Shown here: piece after piece, positions 1-12,872 of the stretch
How positions within the stretch are numbered: position 1 is the stretch's first letter
How the letters are laid out: the number at the start of each line of letters is the position of its first letter
Position numbers and translations under genes: made by a program
Notes under the pieces: model-generated
Databases searched by the model: none
What the model was told of the DNA's origin: nothing
The model's input: the letters and a program-made list of their open reading frames with translations, nothing else
Source: Heliocybe sulcata
Taxonomy: Eukaryota > Basidiomycota > Agaricomycetes > Gloeophyllales > Gloeophyllaceae
Direction: 5' to 3'
DNA length: 64,000 bases
Assembly: GCA_004369045.1 (NCBI GenBank)
Contig: ML213527.1
Span: 335,772 to 399,771, forward strand

Positions 1-1
1 C

Positions 2-837
2 TTACAATACTGGGTCAGTGGGTCGTATGTCCAGTATTATAAGACTGCTCATTTGGGAAGCCCAGGTGAGAGTTGGTGGCCTGTCAACGTGGCCACTGTC
101 TGCTGAAGGTGTGTCGCTATGGACCAGCTCCCCATTCGATCTGCATTCAGGGTTTTGGATGCCAGGTAAGTATTGCCTGAATCGTCGCTTCTGTTGCACC
201 TTCGTGCTCTTGTCCTTGGCGACAATGCACGACCGCCATGGTTGCTTGATGGCCGCGAAGTCGAATTCCCTTTCCTAGAAGAATTGCGTCTTGATAGCTG
301 TTCGATAACAGGTCGACGGTGGGCCAACCTTCCGCTCCCGCGTAAATTTTGCCTGTTCGACTGCACCTTCGGTTATCGCCATACCTTGCCTACCACGTCT
401 CTGAAGGAATCAGCGTTTATCGACACGAAACTGGGACTGCAGGACGCTCGAGAGATTCAGACAATGTACAACTCATCGCTCGAGAGGTTAACCATATTCA
501 ACGACGATGGAGGAATTATGCCCCACAACGACTATTCGCTGCTCGGCGGGCTGAAGTACCTGAAGCTCAGCTTGCCCAAGTGGATGATCCTGGACCTTGG
601 CACACTGCTCACTAATCTAATGATCCTACCTCAATTGGAATACCTTGAACTCCTCTGTACTTCCCGGACTTCATGAAAGCTCTGCTCTTCAGGTTCAAGC
701 AAGACAAGGAGTCGTTCTGGTCATTGAAAATACTGTCTGTAAGTGGCGATTCATCGGTCCAGGGTGTAATGGAAGGGTTTCCAGGCCACTTGAGGCGAGG
801 AGTGGACATGAAGTTCATACTAGAAGAAGGGGCTTAA
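2..837 (+). pseudogene. F-box/LRR-like protein, 3' part, apparently frameshifted
   Basis: Partial gene running in from the left edge. Bases 173-676 encode leucine-rich segments (RALVLGDNARPPWLLDG, FLEELRLDSCS, YLELL) in the style of the C-terminal LRR region of basidiomycete F-box proteins, which choose substrates for SCF ubiquitin ligases. The reading frame then continues in a different frame from about 652 to a TAA at 835-837 (FMKALLFRFKQDKESFWSLK and so on), with the same LRR character. One missing C near 650 would explain the switch, so this is either a decayed gene or a base-call error. Upstream of 173 the frame is closed and no clean splice pair is visible. No F-box is in the window. 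Family assignment is by style only; lineage-specific paralogues of this kind are common and fast-evolving. Confidence 0.5.
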
Positions 838-1926
838 GCATACCATGGGCGTTCGAAGCTCGGTAGACTGTCTATACAGTCGTGACCGGGGAGTGCGGCG
901 TTCCCTGTAATTAATGGAAGAAACTACGCGTACTTTTATTCCTGGCAGTCAGGTCGTCAGTGGAAGTAACGGTCTGCCTTGGATACTCCATACGTCGTAG
1001 CAGCCTTCACATGGCCATGCATGTACCCTATATACCTGCCCTCAAATCGGAGTAAGACAAATGTTCAGCGGTTTGAGAGATCCCACATATGCGGGACGGG
1101 ACCCCTTCAGAGGCCTGTGCACTTTCAGAACCATTAATGTTCTTCGCCAGCCCCAATTACAGCGAAGTCTATGCGGCAAATGCCGAAAACTTGGAACTCG
1201 TCATCATGTTGCGAATAAATATAAATACTCAGCTCAACTTCACAAGAACCGTTGAGCAGTTGCATGTATACATAATGAAGGGCAAAAAACTGTACTGTAG
1301 CCTATTCTCACATTAGAGCCAAACGACAGATAATAAAAAAATCAAGGGGACGATGTTAAAAACAGTGGGAAGCGAGATCAGAAAGGATCGGATGGGGGAC
1401 CATAGGCTGCCCGCAACTTCACCAACTAACTATACACAAAAACGGGAGGCTGGTGGTAGGTATGAAAGAAGGGCTCCGTCAATGGCGTGTCTGATGGGCA
1501 TGAAGATCGTCATGGGGAAAACAACAAAGAGAGGGATTACGAGGGAGGATAATACGAGTCCGATGGAGCGCTAAATAGATATAGATGTGGTTGGGGATGC
1601 CGCCGGGATGCGAAGATAGAGGAAGAGAAATAAGAGATTGCTTGGGGAACAACCAATGCAAACAGTGAGATAGAGTCCATCCGCGTCTGTCACCTCTCTT
1701 CTATATCCCGCACCGCACCCACACCCACGCTGAACGCCCATCACATCTCTGCAGCGGTGGCGCCTCGGTCCTCTCGTTGTTTTGCCCATGTTTATTCTGC
1801 TGCATCAGTACATCGCCGAGCCGGCTACCCTCTACTACTATACACCAACCCTGCCAGCCGCATAAGAACCAAACAACCAAGGGTGAAGAATCAGGTCTAG
1901 ATGCGATCCAGGGGGTTGGACGCCCG
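838..1926. other. intergenic, no convincing gene
   Basis: Lies between the F-box-like tail and the 3' end of the PP1 gene. It holds AT-rich and short-repeat sequence and only short frames. A plus-strand frame at 1089-1316 contains FFASPNYSEVYAANAE, which faintly recalls the SAPNY motif of PPP phosphatases, but nothing around it supports a gene. Confidence 0.6.
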
Positions 1927-3482
<1,556 letters not shown>

Positions 3483-4410
3483 GAGTGAGCGTCCTGGCGT
3501 TGTCGTGAGTCGTGGACACTGGTTCGTAAACTGTCTTTAGTGCGACCGCGGGCTTTTTGGAGAGTAAAGGAACAAGGAGTGGTGGTGGTGGGTGTGTTGT
3601 GCAGCCGCGAGACCACCGAGCGGAGGTGTCGGGCGGAGACGGCGTGAGCGCGGAGGAGACTTTAGCTGAGAGTAGCGAGTCGGTGGTCAGCCGGCTGCCA
3701 GAACCGCGGAACGGTGGAAGAGAAAAATAACAGAAAAATCGATGCGCTGGACGAGAGCAGATAACGAAGACTGTAGCGTTGATGGCCTTCGCGGAACACA
3801 AGGCAAAAACCAAACCCGGCAACTGCGAGCGCGTGGGAATCACCAGCGGATACGACACTGGCGCGGGCCACACCGCTATCGATGCCAGGGGGAGGGGAGA
3901 AAACTTACGGAGACGACGCCAACCATGAAACACTATAGAAATTCCTTTGTGCGCACTAGACCTTTGACGTAACATGCACCAGATTAGACAAAGACTAATA
4001 CATTATGGATACGCTCTACGGTCCATCAAGAAACCAACTCGTGTGTGATGGGTAGCCGATATCCCGAGGCGTAGTCTGTAGCAAGGGTATTAACACAACA
4101 GGTGTAGAATCGTAGCACGCATTATCCGATAGTAATACAGGTGGGGCGTGGATGATAATCAAGGTCACGGCGGACGAGTGCCGGTGGGGTCGTCCCCCAC
4201 GTTCGCTTCGGCTTGGCCTGCTGCTTCTTCCGGCCGACGAATCCTTCTCCGACGTCGACTGTATACAGCAGTCAGTATACTCCCTTATGACGCAACAAAA
4301 TCCGGTCAGAACGCACCGAGGAAACATAGGCCCTTTGGGCATCGGCCGCTCATCGAGATCAAGCGCAATATTCGTCGAACCTTGAAAGCCCTGAAAGAAG
4401 CAAAGCTGTG
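3483..4410. other. promoter/intergenic region between PP1 and the PH-domain gene
   Basis: Contains the upstream region of PP1 (minus) and the 3' flank of the PH-domain gene (minus). Frames on both strands are short or low-complexity and have no recognisable product. Confidence 0.6.
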
Positions 4411-6902
4411 TTAGGTTCGCTCCATGAAGTGAAGCATTGCAACACCCACCTCTATCCAATCCACAACAGCCGCAACATCGGAAGCTTGTAATAAAAACTG
4501 TTCCCCTTCCATCCTGACTCGGATGACATTCCGCCGCTTCAAATAATCGCTGCCAAGACCGCTTTCTGCGTGCTGCATCGTGTACACCCGCAGCAGGTCC
4601 TTGTCATCAGGAACAGGCAACTCTTGGCCTTTGTCTTTATCAGTCGAGTGGCGAGACGAGTTCGACTTGCGGAAGCGACTCTGTCCGCTAGCCGAAGCCG
4701 AGGTAACACTCGAGGAAGACGTCGCTCCGCCTTGCGAGGAAGAGCCAACGTGGCTTGTGGACGCCGAAGAAGATGACTGCGAGGGTGGACGGCCGAGCGT
4801 CAACGAGGGGCGCCCACTAGAGCTTGCATCGCCCCTACTGATGTCTAAACTCGACCGCCCAAACCTTGATGGCGAAGTCGAGCTCGTAGGGGAATTCGAG
4901 TGTCTGGACGGGTGCAACAAGCTGACCGTAAACCTCTTCGACCGCGTCTGCTCCTTCCTTTGCTCCTCCCTCCCCTCTCTCCCTTCACTCGCGCTCTCAC
5001 GGCGCGTTTCCTCATTCAATTTTAGCGGCCTCTCGACCGCCTCCCTCGGCCGAACACTATCGATCCGAATCCGTCCATCATAAGTCGTCCCAGTCGTATT
5101 CGTCTGGTCGCCCACGCCCACCTTCTTCTCCCACCAGTCCACCACGGGATTCACACCCGCCGCTCCGGCGGGACACTTGTACACCCGGAACATAGTCCCT
5201 TCCAGCACGCAGAATACCCGCCGCCACTTGCGGTCCTTCGCCTGCACACCCGGCGCGGTGAACTCCATCTTCCGCGGCATAATCGCAGCCAAATAAATGG
5301 TGTTCGTGTATGTGGGCAGCTGTTCCTTGCCTTCGTCCTCGCGTGGCTGGACCACAGGAGCCTTGTGCCGCGCGGGGAAGGCCGGGTACGGTGGTGGATC
5401 CGTGCTCAGGCTGAACGTCGGCATCGACCGCCGCCTACGCAGCGGCGACCCGAGCAAGTCAGTTTCCCTCGGAGGTGGAGGAGACTTTGGCGGTGCCACT
5501 CCATCGAGCGAGGGACCAAGCTCTGGCGACTTGACTTTCGCTTGCGCCTGTTCCTCGAGACCTGGCGACCGGGGTTGCCTGGCCGAGAGTAGGTCAACCA
5601 TGCTTCTCGAGGCCTGCTGGTACAGCTGTGGCCGGGGTGAACCTGGTGTAGGCATTGGGACAAGCAGCGGTTGATGGCGTGGCCCCTCGCCCGGTCTCGG
5701 GGTCCGCGTAGGTGAAGACACTTCTGGAGCGACAGGTTTGGACGAGAAATAATCCAACGCTCGACGGCCTATGGGGGTCCTCTCGCCCGTTGCGCCATCT
5801 TTCTTCCCATTGAGGAATGAAACGTCGAATGGTGAACTCTCCACGTGAGGAAGTCCTTCTCGATAACTCGACTCCGACTGCCGGCTCGGTGCAGCATAGG
5901 CCGCTTCGTCTCCCTCCTCATCGTCACTCCCTTGCTGTGCCTCCTCAAACTCTTCCTCTCCCTCCATCTCCTCCTCTTCGTCCGACTCTGCAAGCATCGC
6001 ATTCTCATGGTCCGCCTGCTGGTGCGAATCATCCCGCCCCTCCCTTGGCAAAGCGGGCATACTGCTCAACCGCGACTGGGGTCGGATGCGCCGGGGCTGG
6101 GACGGACCTGGCGTCGGGGTCGGAATGGTCGGGAGGTTCAGGATGGGAAACGGTGGGTGTCGTGAGATCACGGAGGGCGAGAGCCGTGCTGATCCTCCTT
6201 CGATATTGAAGCGTGTCGGAGGCGGAGGGAGAGTGGGCAATCGCGGCGCTGGCGACCTGCGACCCTGCCCGCCGCCCGATGGCGATGACGGCGAAAGCGT
6301 TTGTGTCGCCGTTATCGCGGCCATGGTGGTAGACGGCAAGGGAAGCGTTGTTTGTCGGGGTTGGGGTTGTGACCGAGTGTCAGCCACCGGGGAAGTCTGA
6401 GAAGGCGGAAGGGAAGAACGGGAAGGTCTATCCGGGGAAAGCGGCGGTTGACGCGTCTCAGCCGCAGGGTTGCTGGGAGACATAACTGACCCACGACGCG
6501 TCTGAATATCAATGGAAGCCGGTCTCTGCGCTTGCTCGACGTCATTGCTACCGAGCCGCATGGTAGGAGGCGAGGCGTTTGATGTGCCAGAAATAGGTGA
6601 GTCTTCGGCACCGTTGGTGCTCTGTGACGACCGGGGCATGGTCATGAACTGCGGTTGAGACATGTAGGGTTTGTTGCGAATGTCGACGCTCGCTGAACGC
6701 GTCTGCCGCTGGTATGGGCCGCCGCCATTGATGTTCCCAGTGTCTCTTCTCCCGAATTTCGTGCGAATATTCGACAGTCTCTTGATGAATTTGACCTGCT
6801 GCGTATTCTTGCGACTGCCGCACGAATATTTGACAGACAACTCACCTGAAACCTCGGTGCCCGAAGATCCACGACCGACCGTGTCCTCGACGGTTCCTCC
6901 AT
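4411..6902 (-). CDS. PH-domain protein with long disordered N-terminal region
   Basis: One large exon (from about 6840 down to TAA at 4411-4413) encodes roughly 800 residues. The first two thirds are Ser/Pro/Arg-rich and disordered, with an acidic stretch (EEEEMEGEEEFEEAQ) near the middle. The C-terminal part has a pleckstrin-homology pattern: KDRKWRRVFCVLEGTMFRVY for the first strands and FLLQASDVAAVVDWIEVGVA with the conserved Trp of the final helix, split by a Ser-rich insertion of about 130 residues. PH domains bind phosphoinositides or proteins at membranes. I place the start at 6902: MEEPSRTRSVVDLRAPRFQ, then a 47-base intron (GTGAGT...CAG) joins in phase to QVKFIKRLSNIRTKFGRR. The alternative start is the ATG at 6840. 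Resembles uncharacterised basidiomycete PH proteins. Confidence 0.85.
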
Positions 6903-9335
6903 CTCAAGAAATACCAGAAATATTCCTGCGCGTTCCCCTACCGTGTGCGTGGGTTCCGCAGAGCTTTCGCAAGATTTCAGGAGGTTAGAAGTACAGGATC
7001 AAGAGCATCCTTCCTGTAAATAGAGTTGCCGTCGAAGGGGTCATGACAGCATCCACTACGCCGACAGGCGGATGGGATCGTTTTATGTAATTGCCGCGGC
7101 ATTCCGGCAGCGGAACCGCAGATTGCAACTCGAGCCAGATATTCGACTCTATTTCCACTTCGCCTCTAGGGTTCGGCAATCCGAGCAGAGATTTAATATT
7201 CTTCTGCTGAGGCCTGAGGCCTGACGGGCAGCTACGGCGATATCTCAGCTGGTTTTGCATGGTCTTCATACTTATGCATGAGCCGAAAAGTCTTGCACGT
7301 TCAGCGGCATGGCGCTTCCGGAAGCCACTCTCTCCACTAACGGACCAACAGCTTTCCGAAGCTCTCCGGTGTCTCTCCTAGTGAACGATTCTAACAGTAA
7401 CATCAGTAAGGGAAGATGTCCGATTTTCGTTGATAATTACGGTCTCGGTCAGTCAGCGCTCAGCACCGGTAGTATGCTGGCTATCTTCATGATAGCTTCA
7501 ATCGCTAGGCAAGCAGGTTCCTTGTTCTGACGGGATGCCGCCAATAGGGGAGTGGAGCGAAGACAGGCAAATCGTAAGTGCACCCACAAATCGCTCTATG
7601 TTTACTACTTGGCTCCGACTGATTTCATCCCGTCGTGCCTGCTGCGCGATTGCTCCGAAGCATGCTATCAGGGGCAGATTTAGAGCTGTATTACAGACCT
7701 ATATTTGCGACAGCAGCGGAGTCTGGAGCCCCTCAAGGCCTCATCTCTTGTCAGACTGCAGAGAGCGGTCTCCCGTCTAGGGCCTAGACTTCGCGGTATC
7801 ACCTTTGGCTGAGCATCTGCAACAGTCCGGCGCAAATCCATGACTGGACTTCACCCTGACGGAAGAAATATACACATAGGCGTCCTAAGCAGTTTTACTC
7901 TTCCACTTGGTCCTGAGATCGATAGCGTATCGAGCGTCGAATGTTGCTGGATCGCTAGCCGCTGGTCGACCTTGTCGTTCAGACGCCGACGTTCCTGAAT
8001 GGTACGTTACTCAAGCAGCGATGCGACCATTCCTCGTACAACCGGTGGACTCAAAGAACATGCCGCTGAGGCTATCTCCCGTCGGTAAAGGGCAACATCA
8101 CCTATCCCGGGTTCGCTGCTGATCAAGATGCTTTTGCGAGAGAGTCTTCAGCACCTGTGTCCTTTCACCTTTACCGGCGGATACATGGGCCCAGGGTTCA
8201 GCGTTGCCATTCCAAACCTTCCGTCAAATATGCTCGGCTGCCTCAGTGAATCGCGAACTCCGATGATGTAGAAGCCAAATCTGGAGTTGCGTCTAGCCCA
8301 TCAGTTCTCGCATTGGACGACGTACCTTTCGTACTTCGCGATGACCGCCGATCATTCTACTCAAACTGTGCAAAGAAGAACACTTAGTCTTCGGACGAAC
8401 GAAGGCCGCTCCAGGATGTGCCGAGGCCCATGGTTAGCGGAACCGGGCCAACTTCACAAAACCTACTGGGTCTACGTCACACAAAGTAACCTGCGCGTCA
8501 TCTACCACCGCAAGCAGCGCGAGCAATACCACCACGACAGCATGGGAACATATACCATGCTTGCCTTACGCCGATCACTTCATGCTGTAAGGAACTCTAG
8601 AACGCTACCAGCTCTTCTTTTACCACCATCCGAGTCATGGCGAGCATCGTCCCAGCTAGGAAACTTCAAGCCTGGCTCGTGTCGATCTCATGTTGACTAT
8701 GTCAAAGCGGCAAGCTCCCTCTGACTGGCCTACCGTCGATCTGGAGAGCACTAGTACCCGGCTCAAGGGGAAAGGCTATGTATACCAATATAGCGTCGCG
8801 CATCGGCTCCTTGTGGGCGACCTGGCACATGCGGGTCCTCGGCTCTTAACCCGAACCCGATAGAAGCAATATTCAGTCTCACAAGTGAACGGACCGCAGC
8901 GGACGCTCTTCTAAAAGGATCTTATCTGGGCCTCTCCTTTCTCAGATCCTCCCTTCATCTCATCCACGAAGAAACTCAAACTGCGCACCGAAGCGAGGGT
9001 AATACGAGCAAATAGATAAACCAACTAACTACTGTACAGAACTGTAGTGCTTGTGCGAGACATAATACATCAAATCATTACGGCTGCTGGCCCAAGTCCC
9101 CAACCCAGCCGACCCGGTCGTACAGATAATGCTAGTGTGCGTTGTGCGTGTGTGTGTGTGTTATGCGTTTAACCTTCCTCGCCGTCGAAAAAGAACCGCA
9201 CCAACACCGATCGTGATATCGACATGAAGAACGTCGTGTGTACAAAACCCGGGGACCGACAAACTCGAACCAAAATAGTCATACAACCGAATCCAGATAG
9301 AAAGTTCGCAAAAAGCGTGGAGAGTGGGGAGGGGA
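6903..9335. other. 2.4-kb gene-poor region
   Basis: Only short frames (longest 8287-8724, plus). Two adjoining stretches read plausibly as protein (MGPGFSVAIPNLPSNMLG near 8190-8240; YWVYVTQSNLRVIYHRK near 8460-8510) but in different frames and without splice sites joining them. It may be a decayed gene or intergenic DNA. A short GT microsatellite lies at about 9147-9161, in the 3' flank of the sugar transporter. Confidence 0.5.
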
Positions 9336-11367
9336 CTAGGCCTTGTACTCGGCACGCGGCGAGTACGCGCTGTTGCTGCCCTTCTCCGAGGCGTCCTCGC
9401 GCACCTCCGAGACCTCCAGCACGCCCGCCTGCGCAATGTGCCCCGTCGCGTCCGTGCCGTCAAAGATCGCCGCCGTCTCCTCGAGCGTCAGGTTCTTCGT
9501 CTCGACCACGTACAGCCACAGGAACACGAACTCGAACGCGACCCAGCAGCAGTACACGATCTGCGCCACACCGCTGATTAAAAGAGGGACGAGGATGTGC
9601 GGAGGGGGGACTCACGTAGTACTTCCACTTCAGCGCGTCGAGCGCGACGGGGTTGACGTATTGGTTGAAGATGAGGGCGAGGGAGATGGTGAAGTTGAAG
9701 ATGTTGAAGCCCTTGGCGCGGAGGGAGTATGGCAGAATCTCGACGGTGTAGGAGACGATCAGGGGCGTGAACGCAAGGCTGCACACAAACTCATGTCAGA
9801 CTCCATTAGCCTCCGCAAGCGCATGGCGCCACTCACTCATAGAACGCATAGAACAGGAATATGAACGCAATAACGGCGTGCGCCGCATCGGGACTGCCAT
9901 GCTGCGCAAAGAGGGCGACGCAGATCGTCTGGCACACCCACCACACCAGCGCCCCGCCCGCCGCCGTCAAGAAGAGGAAGCGCCGCCCGGCCTTGTCGAC
10001 CATGAACGACGCGAGCACCGCCCAGAACAAGTTCCAGATCTGCAGGATCCCGTTGATGAGCAGCTGCGTCGTCGGGTTCGTGATCCCGATGTTGTCAAAG
10101 ACCTTGTTGAGGTAGTACGAGACCAGGCCGTTGCCGGACCACTGCGAGAAGAACGCGATCGCGACGATGATGCGCACGCGCCGGCGGTTGCCCGGGGTGA
10201 TGAAGAAGGACTTGTACCCCACGTTCGCGGCGACGGTGCGGTCAAAGTCGATGGCTGCCCGGATCTCTTCGTACTCGTATTGCACGAGCGGGTCTTCCTC
10301 GTTGCCGTCTGCGTGGTAGTACGCGAGTGTGCGGAGCGCCTGCTGGTCCTTGCCCTTGCTCACGAGCCATCGCGGCGACTCGGGGACGAACCAGATCAGG
10401 AAGACTTGCAGGATGGAAGGGATGCCCTGGAGTAAGGAGGGGATGCGCCAGGCCCAGGTACTCGGGAGCTTGAAGGTGCCGTAAGTTGACCAGGCGGCGC
10501 TAATCAGGGATATCAGTCCATCTTGAAATGGAAGTGCCATGTACAAATATAGACACTGACATGATGGCGCCGGAGTACCAAAGGGAATTGTAGAGGGAGG
10601 TGAGGGGTGCGCGGTAGGTGGGGTAGGAGACCTCAGAGACAAGCATTGGCGCGGCGTTTGCTGTGGGATACCATTGTCAGCCTCCTGGGCCATCAGGAAT
10701 TGTGATTCATAGAACGAACATGCAAAGCCCAAACCAAAGCCGATCAAGAAGCTGAGCATGAGGCACGTAAGTAAGGTTGGAACCGAACGTGCGATGGAAG
10801 GCATTCATACCGGGCGCCAATGAACATGCCGACCGACTGGGACGCAGTTTGGATGGCAACAGCGGCGCACATGAGGCATGCACCAAGGAACACTGCTCCT
10901 CTACGACCAATGCCGTCTGAGACGTATGGCGCGAATGGATAAGCGGCTAGTGAGCCGATGTTCTGGGCACCGTGTGAGGCCACATTCAGACGAGTGTGCC
11001 AGCTCATCACACACCTGGATGGCGTTCAACAAACCCAGTCGCGAGCCACTGGGATTATTGAAGTAACTTGTCCACTGCGGTAGTGATTGCAGTCCGTTCA
11101 TCATACTACCGTCGTAACCGTTCGTCGACGAAGTGATGAGGCTAATACCGAGTTAGAGGAGTCCTGAGCGGTCAAAAAAATAGGGACACACAGAAGCACA
11201 ATCCATCCATTGAGGGCTAACAGTCTAACCGTATGTTAGATTATTCGGTCCATACCCCTGGCGACAACAGTGACATACCGCTTGTTGTTGTACCACTTGC
11301 GGCTGGGGTCCACAAGGCGCGACAGCGCAGTATCGGCGCCAGTGACGGCAACAGCACCTCCGACCAT
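9336..11367 (-). CDS. MFS sugar transporter, lactose-permease type
   Basis: Twelve-helix major facilitator of the sugar-porter family, like fungal lactose permease/hexose transporters; imports sugar with protons across the plasma membrane. Start ATG at 11365-11367 (MVGGAVAVTGADTALSRLVD), stop TAG at 9336-9338, about eight exons. Visible motifs are YDGSMMNGLQSLPQW in the first helix region, DGIGRRGAVFLG (GRR loop 2-3), PESPRWLVSKGK after helix 6, a second GRR in DKAGRRFLFL, and VETKNLTLEE near the C-terminus in place of the usual PETKG. The second exon joins cleanly through donor GTGTGT to LITSSTNGYDGS. The long upstream gap (11368-12872) would be its promoter. The substrate cannot be read from sequence; lactose, cellobiose or hexoses are all possible. 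Confidence 0.92.
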
Positions 11368-12872
11368 ATTGATGAATTAGGGAATGCGTGAAAGATAGTG
11401 ATGGGGTGCAGGACGCGGATGAGCGACAAAGGTCGGATGCAATTAAGGAAAGACTTTATAGATGAAATGGTAGTAGAGGTCCGAAAAGGGAAAGAGTCCA
11501 TCCGTGACTGGCCATGTGACCAATAGCGTGGGTTTCTCCAGAAATTCTCCAGATTCCCCGCATTCGCTCCCGTCGCTCATTGGCTGGCTTTCCCCAGCAT
11601 CAAGATCCAGAATTCAAACAGGCACACTCTCTAAAGCTCTAGAGCGGAGGCTTTGTGGCAATTTTCTTTTTTTCGCTGCAAGTCTGTACAGATTCTAGTC
11701 CCAGAATTCAAGACGTGGCAGTCCTGCTCTGGCAGCAAGAATGCAGACATGTGGCACAGGGGCAGTTGAAGCTTGTCTGACAAACGTTGCGTAGCATGTC
11801 GTCATGCGCAAAGATGGACCCATACATTCGAGCAAGAATAGGGCAACAAATGATGTCTTTTCCTTCTGTGGCTGCGCTGGTCCTGGCGACGTTTCGGAGC
11901 TCGTAGCAAGACATTCCATGCCGTCAACCCCGCATTCTACCCCACACGTCCACGGGCTCCGGACCGCCAGCCAACTGCACCCGTAACCACATCCCATTAC
12001 GGACAAAAATGCTGATCGCCCGACCAGTCCGGCCGTACGCGGACCAGAGAACTCACTAACAGATGCCATACGTCCCGGCCGGAGCAACTCTTACCCACCG
12101 TAGCAGGCCGCACTCGCACCGCCTGCCCATCAACCTGACCTTCCGCGGGTGTACTTCCGTCGCCTTCCATCAGCATCTTCCAACCGGGAGGCGCTGTAGA
12201 GAGGGGGCGGGTCTTGGCAGCGGCAGCGCCCCTCCCGAAGTCTGCCCGTGCATTCCCCGGATCACCAACCCGACGACACTCACCGCCTTACAGTATACCG
12301 GCACCCTGTGTGACCGTGATTGCTCATTCTCTTCTCAGCAACGGCCACGGCAATCCCTGGTGTCAACAATAGCCAACTTCCAGAACAGAGACTATTGCGA
12401 TGACGCTCGCAGCAGATCCATGAGCTCACTCGCTTTCCCTGCCTAGGCGATGCTTGCTCCGCGATGCTCGCTGAGCCAGTGACAGGAGAACAGTACCTTG
12501 CTCGCGGCTGCGTACTTAGTCCAACATTTACACTGCGGCGTTGGTGTCACATGCCGCACCAGCGCATGGTACCTATCGCTCCTAGACAAGGCACGCACTG
12601 TCCGAGCGCGCTGCGGCATCAGACAGGCTTCCGGAAGCGCCGCCTGACCACGTTTAGCATCCCCTATTAATATTGATGGAGCAATCCTATATTTACTCTA
12701 CCTAGCAGCCTGACCAGCACACCTGACGAAAAAAACAAAAAGGTAGGTAGCGGGGAGACAACAACAGCAACGATCAGAGGAGCAATCAAACACTAGACAG
12801 ACTAACAAGCGCGCCGTCGGGAAATCCGTGGCGAAATACAAACGACTCGGCGCGTCGAGGATGGATAATCAG
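11368..12872. other. 1.5-kb intergenic region upstream of the sugar transporter
   Basis: Holds the promoter of the sugar transporter and the 3' flank of ATG11, both on the minus strand. Frames here (for example 12063-12446 plus) have no family features. Some GC-box-like runs (CCCCGC near 11552, GGGGGCGGG near 12205) resemble carbon-repressor sites, but this is too weak to annotate as sites. Confidence 0.5.

Noticed and set aside
1089-1316. FFASPNYSEVYAANAE resembling the SAPNY motif of PPP phosphatases
   Set aside because: One short motif-like match without other phosphatase motifs on this strand; chance is the simplest explanation.
9147-9161. GT dinucleotide run
   Set aside because: Short microsatellite in a 3' flank; ordinary.
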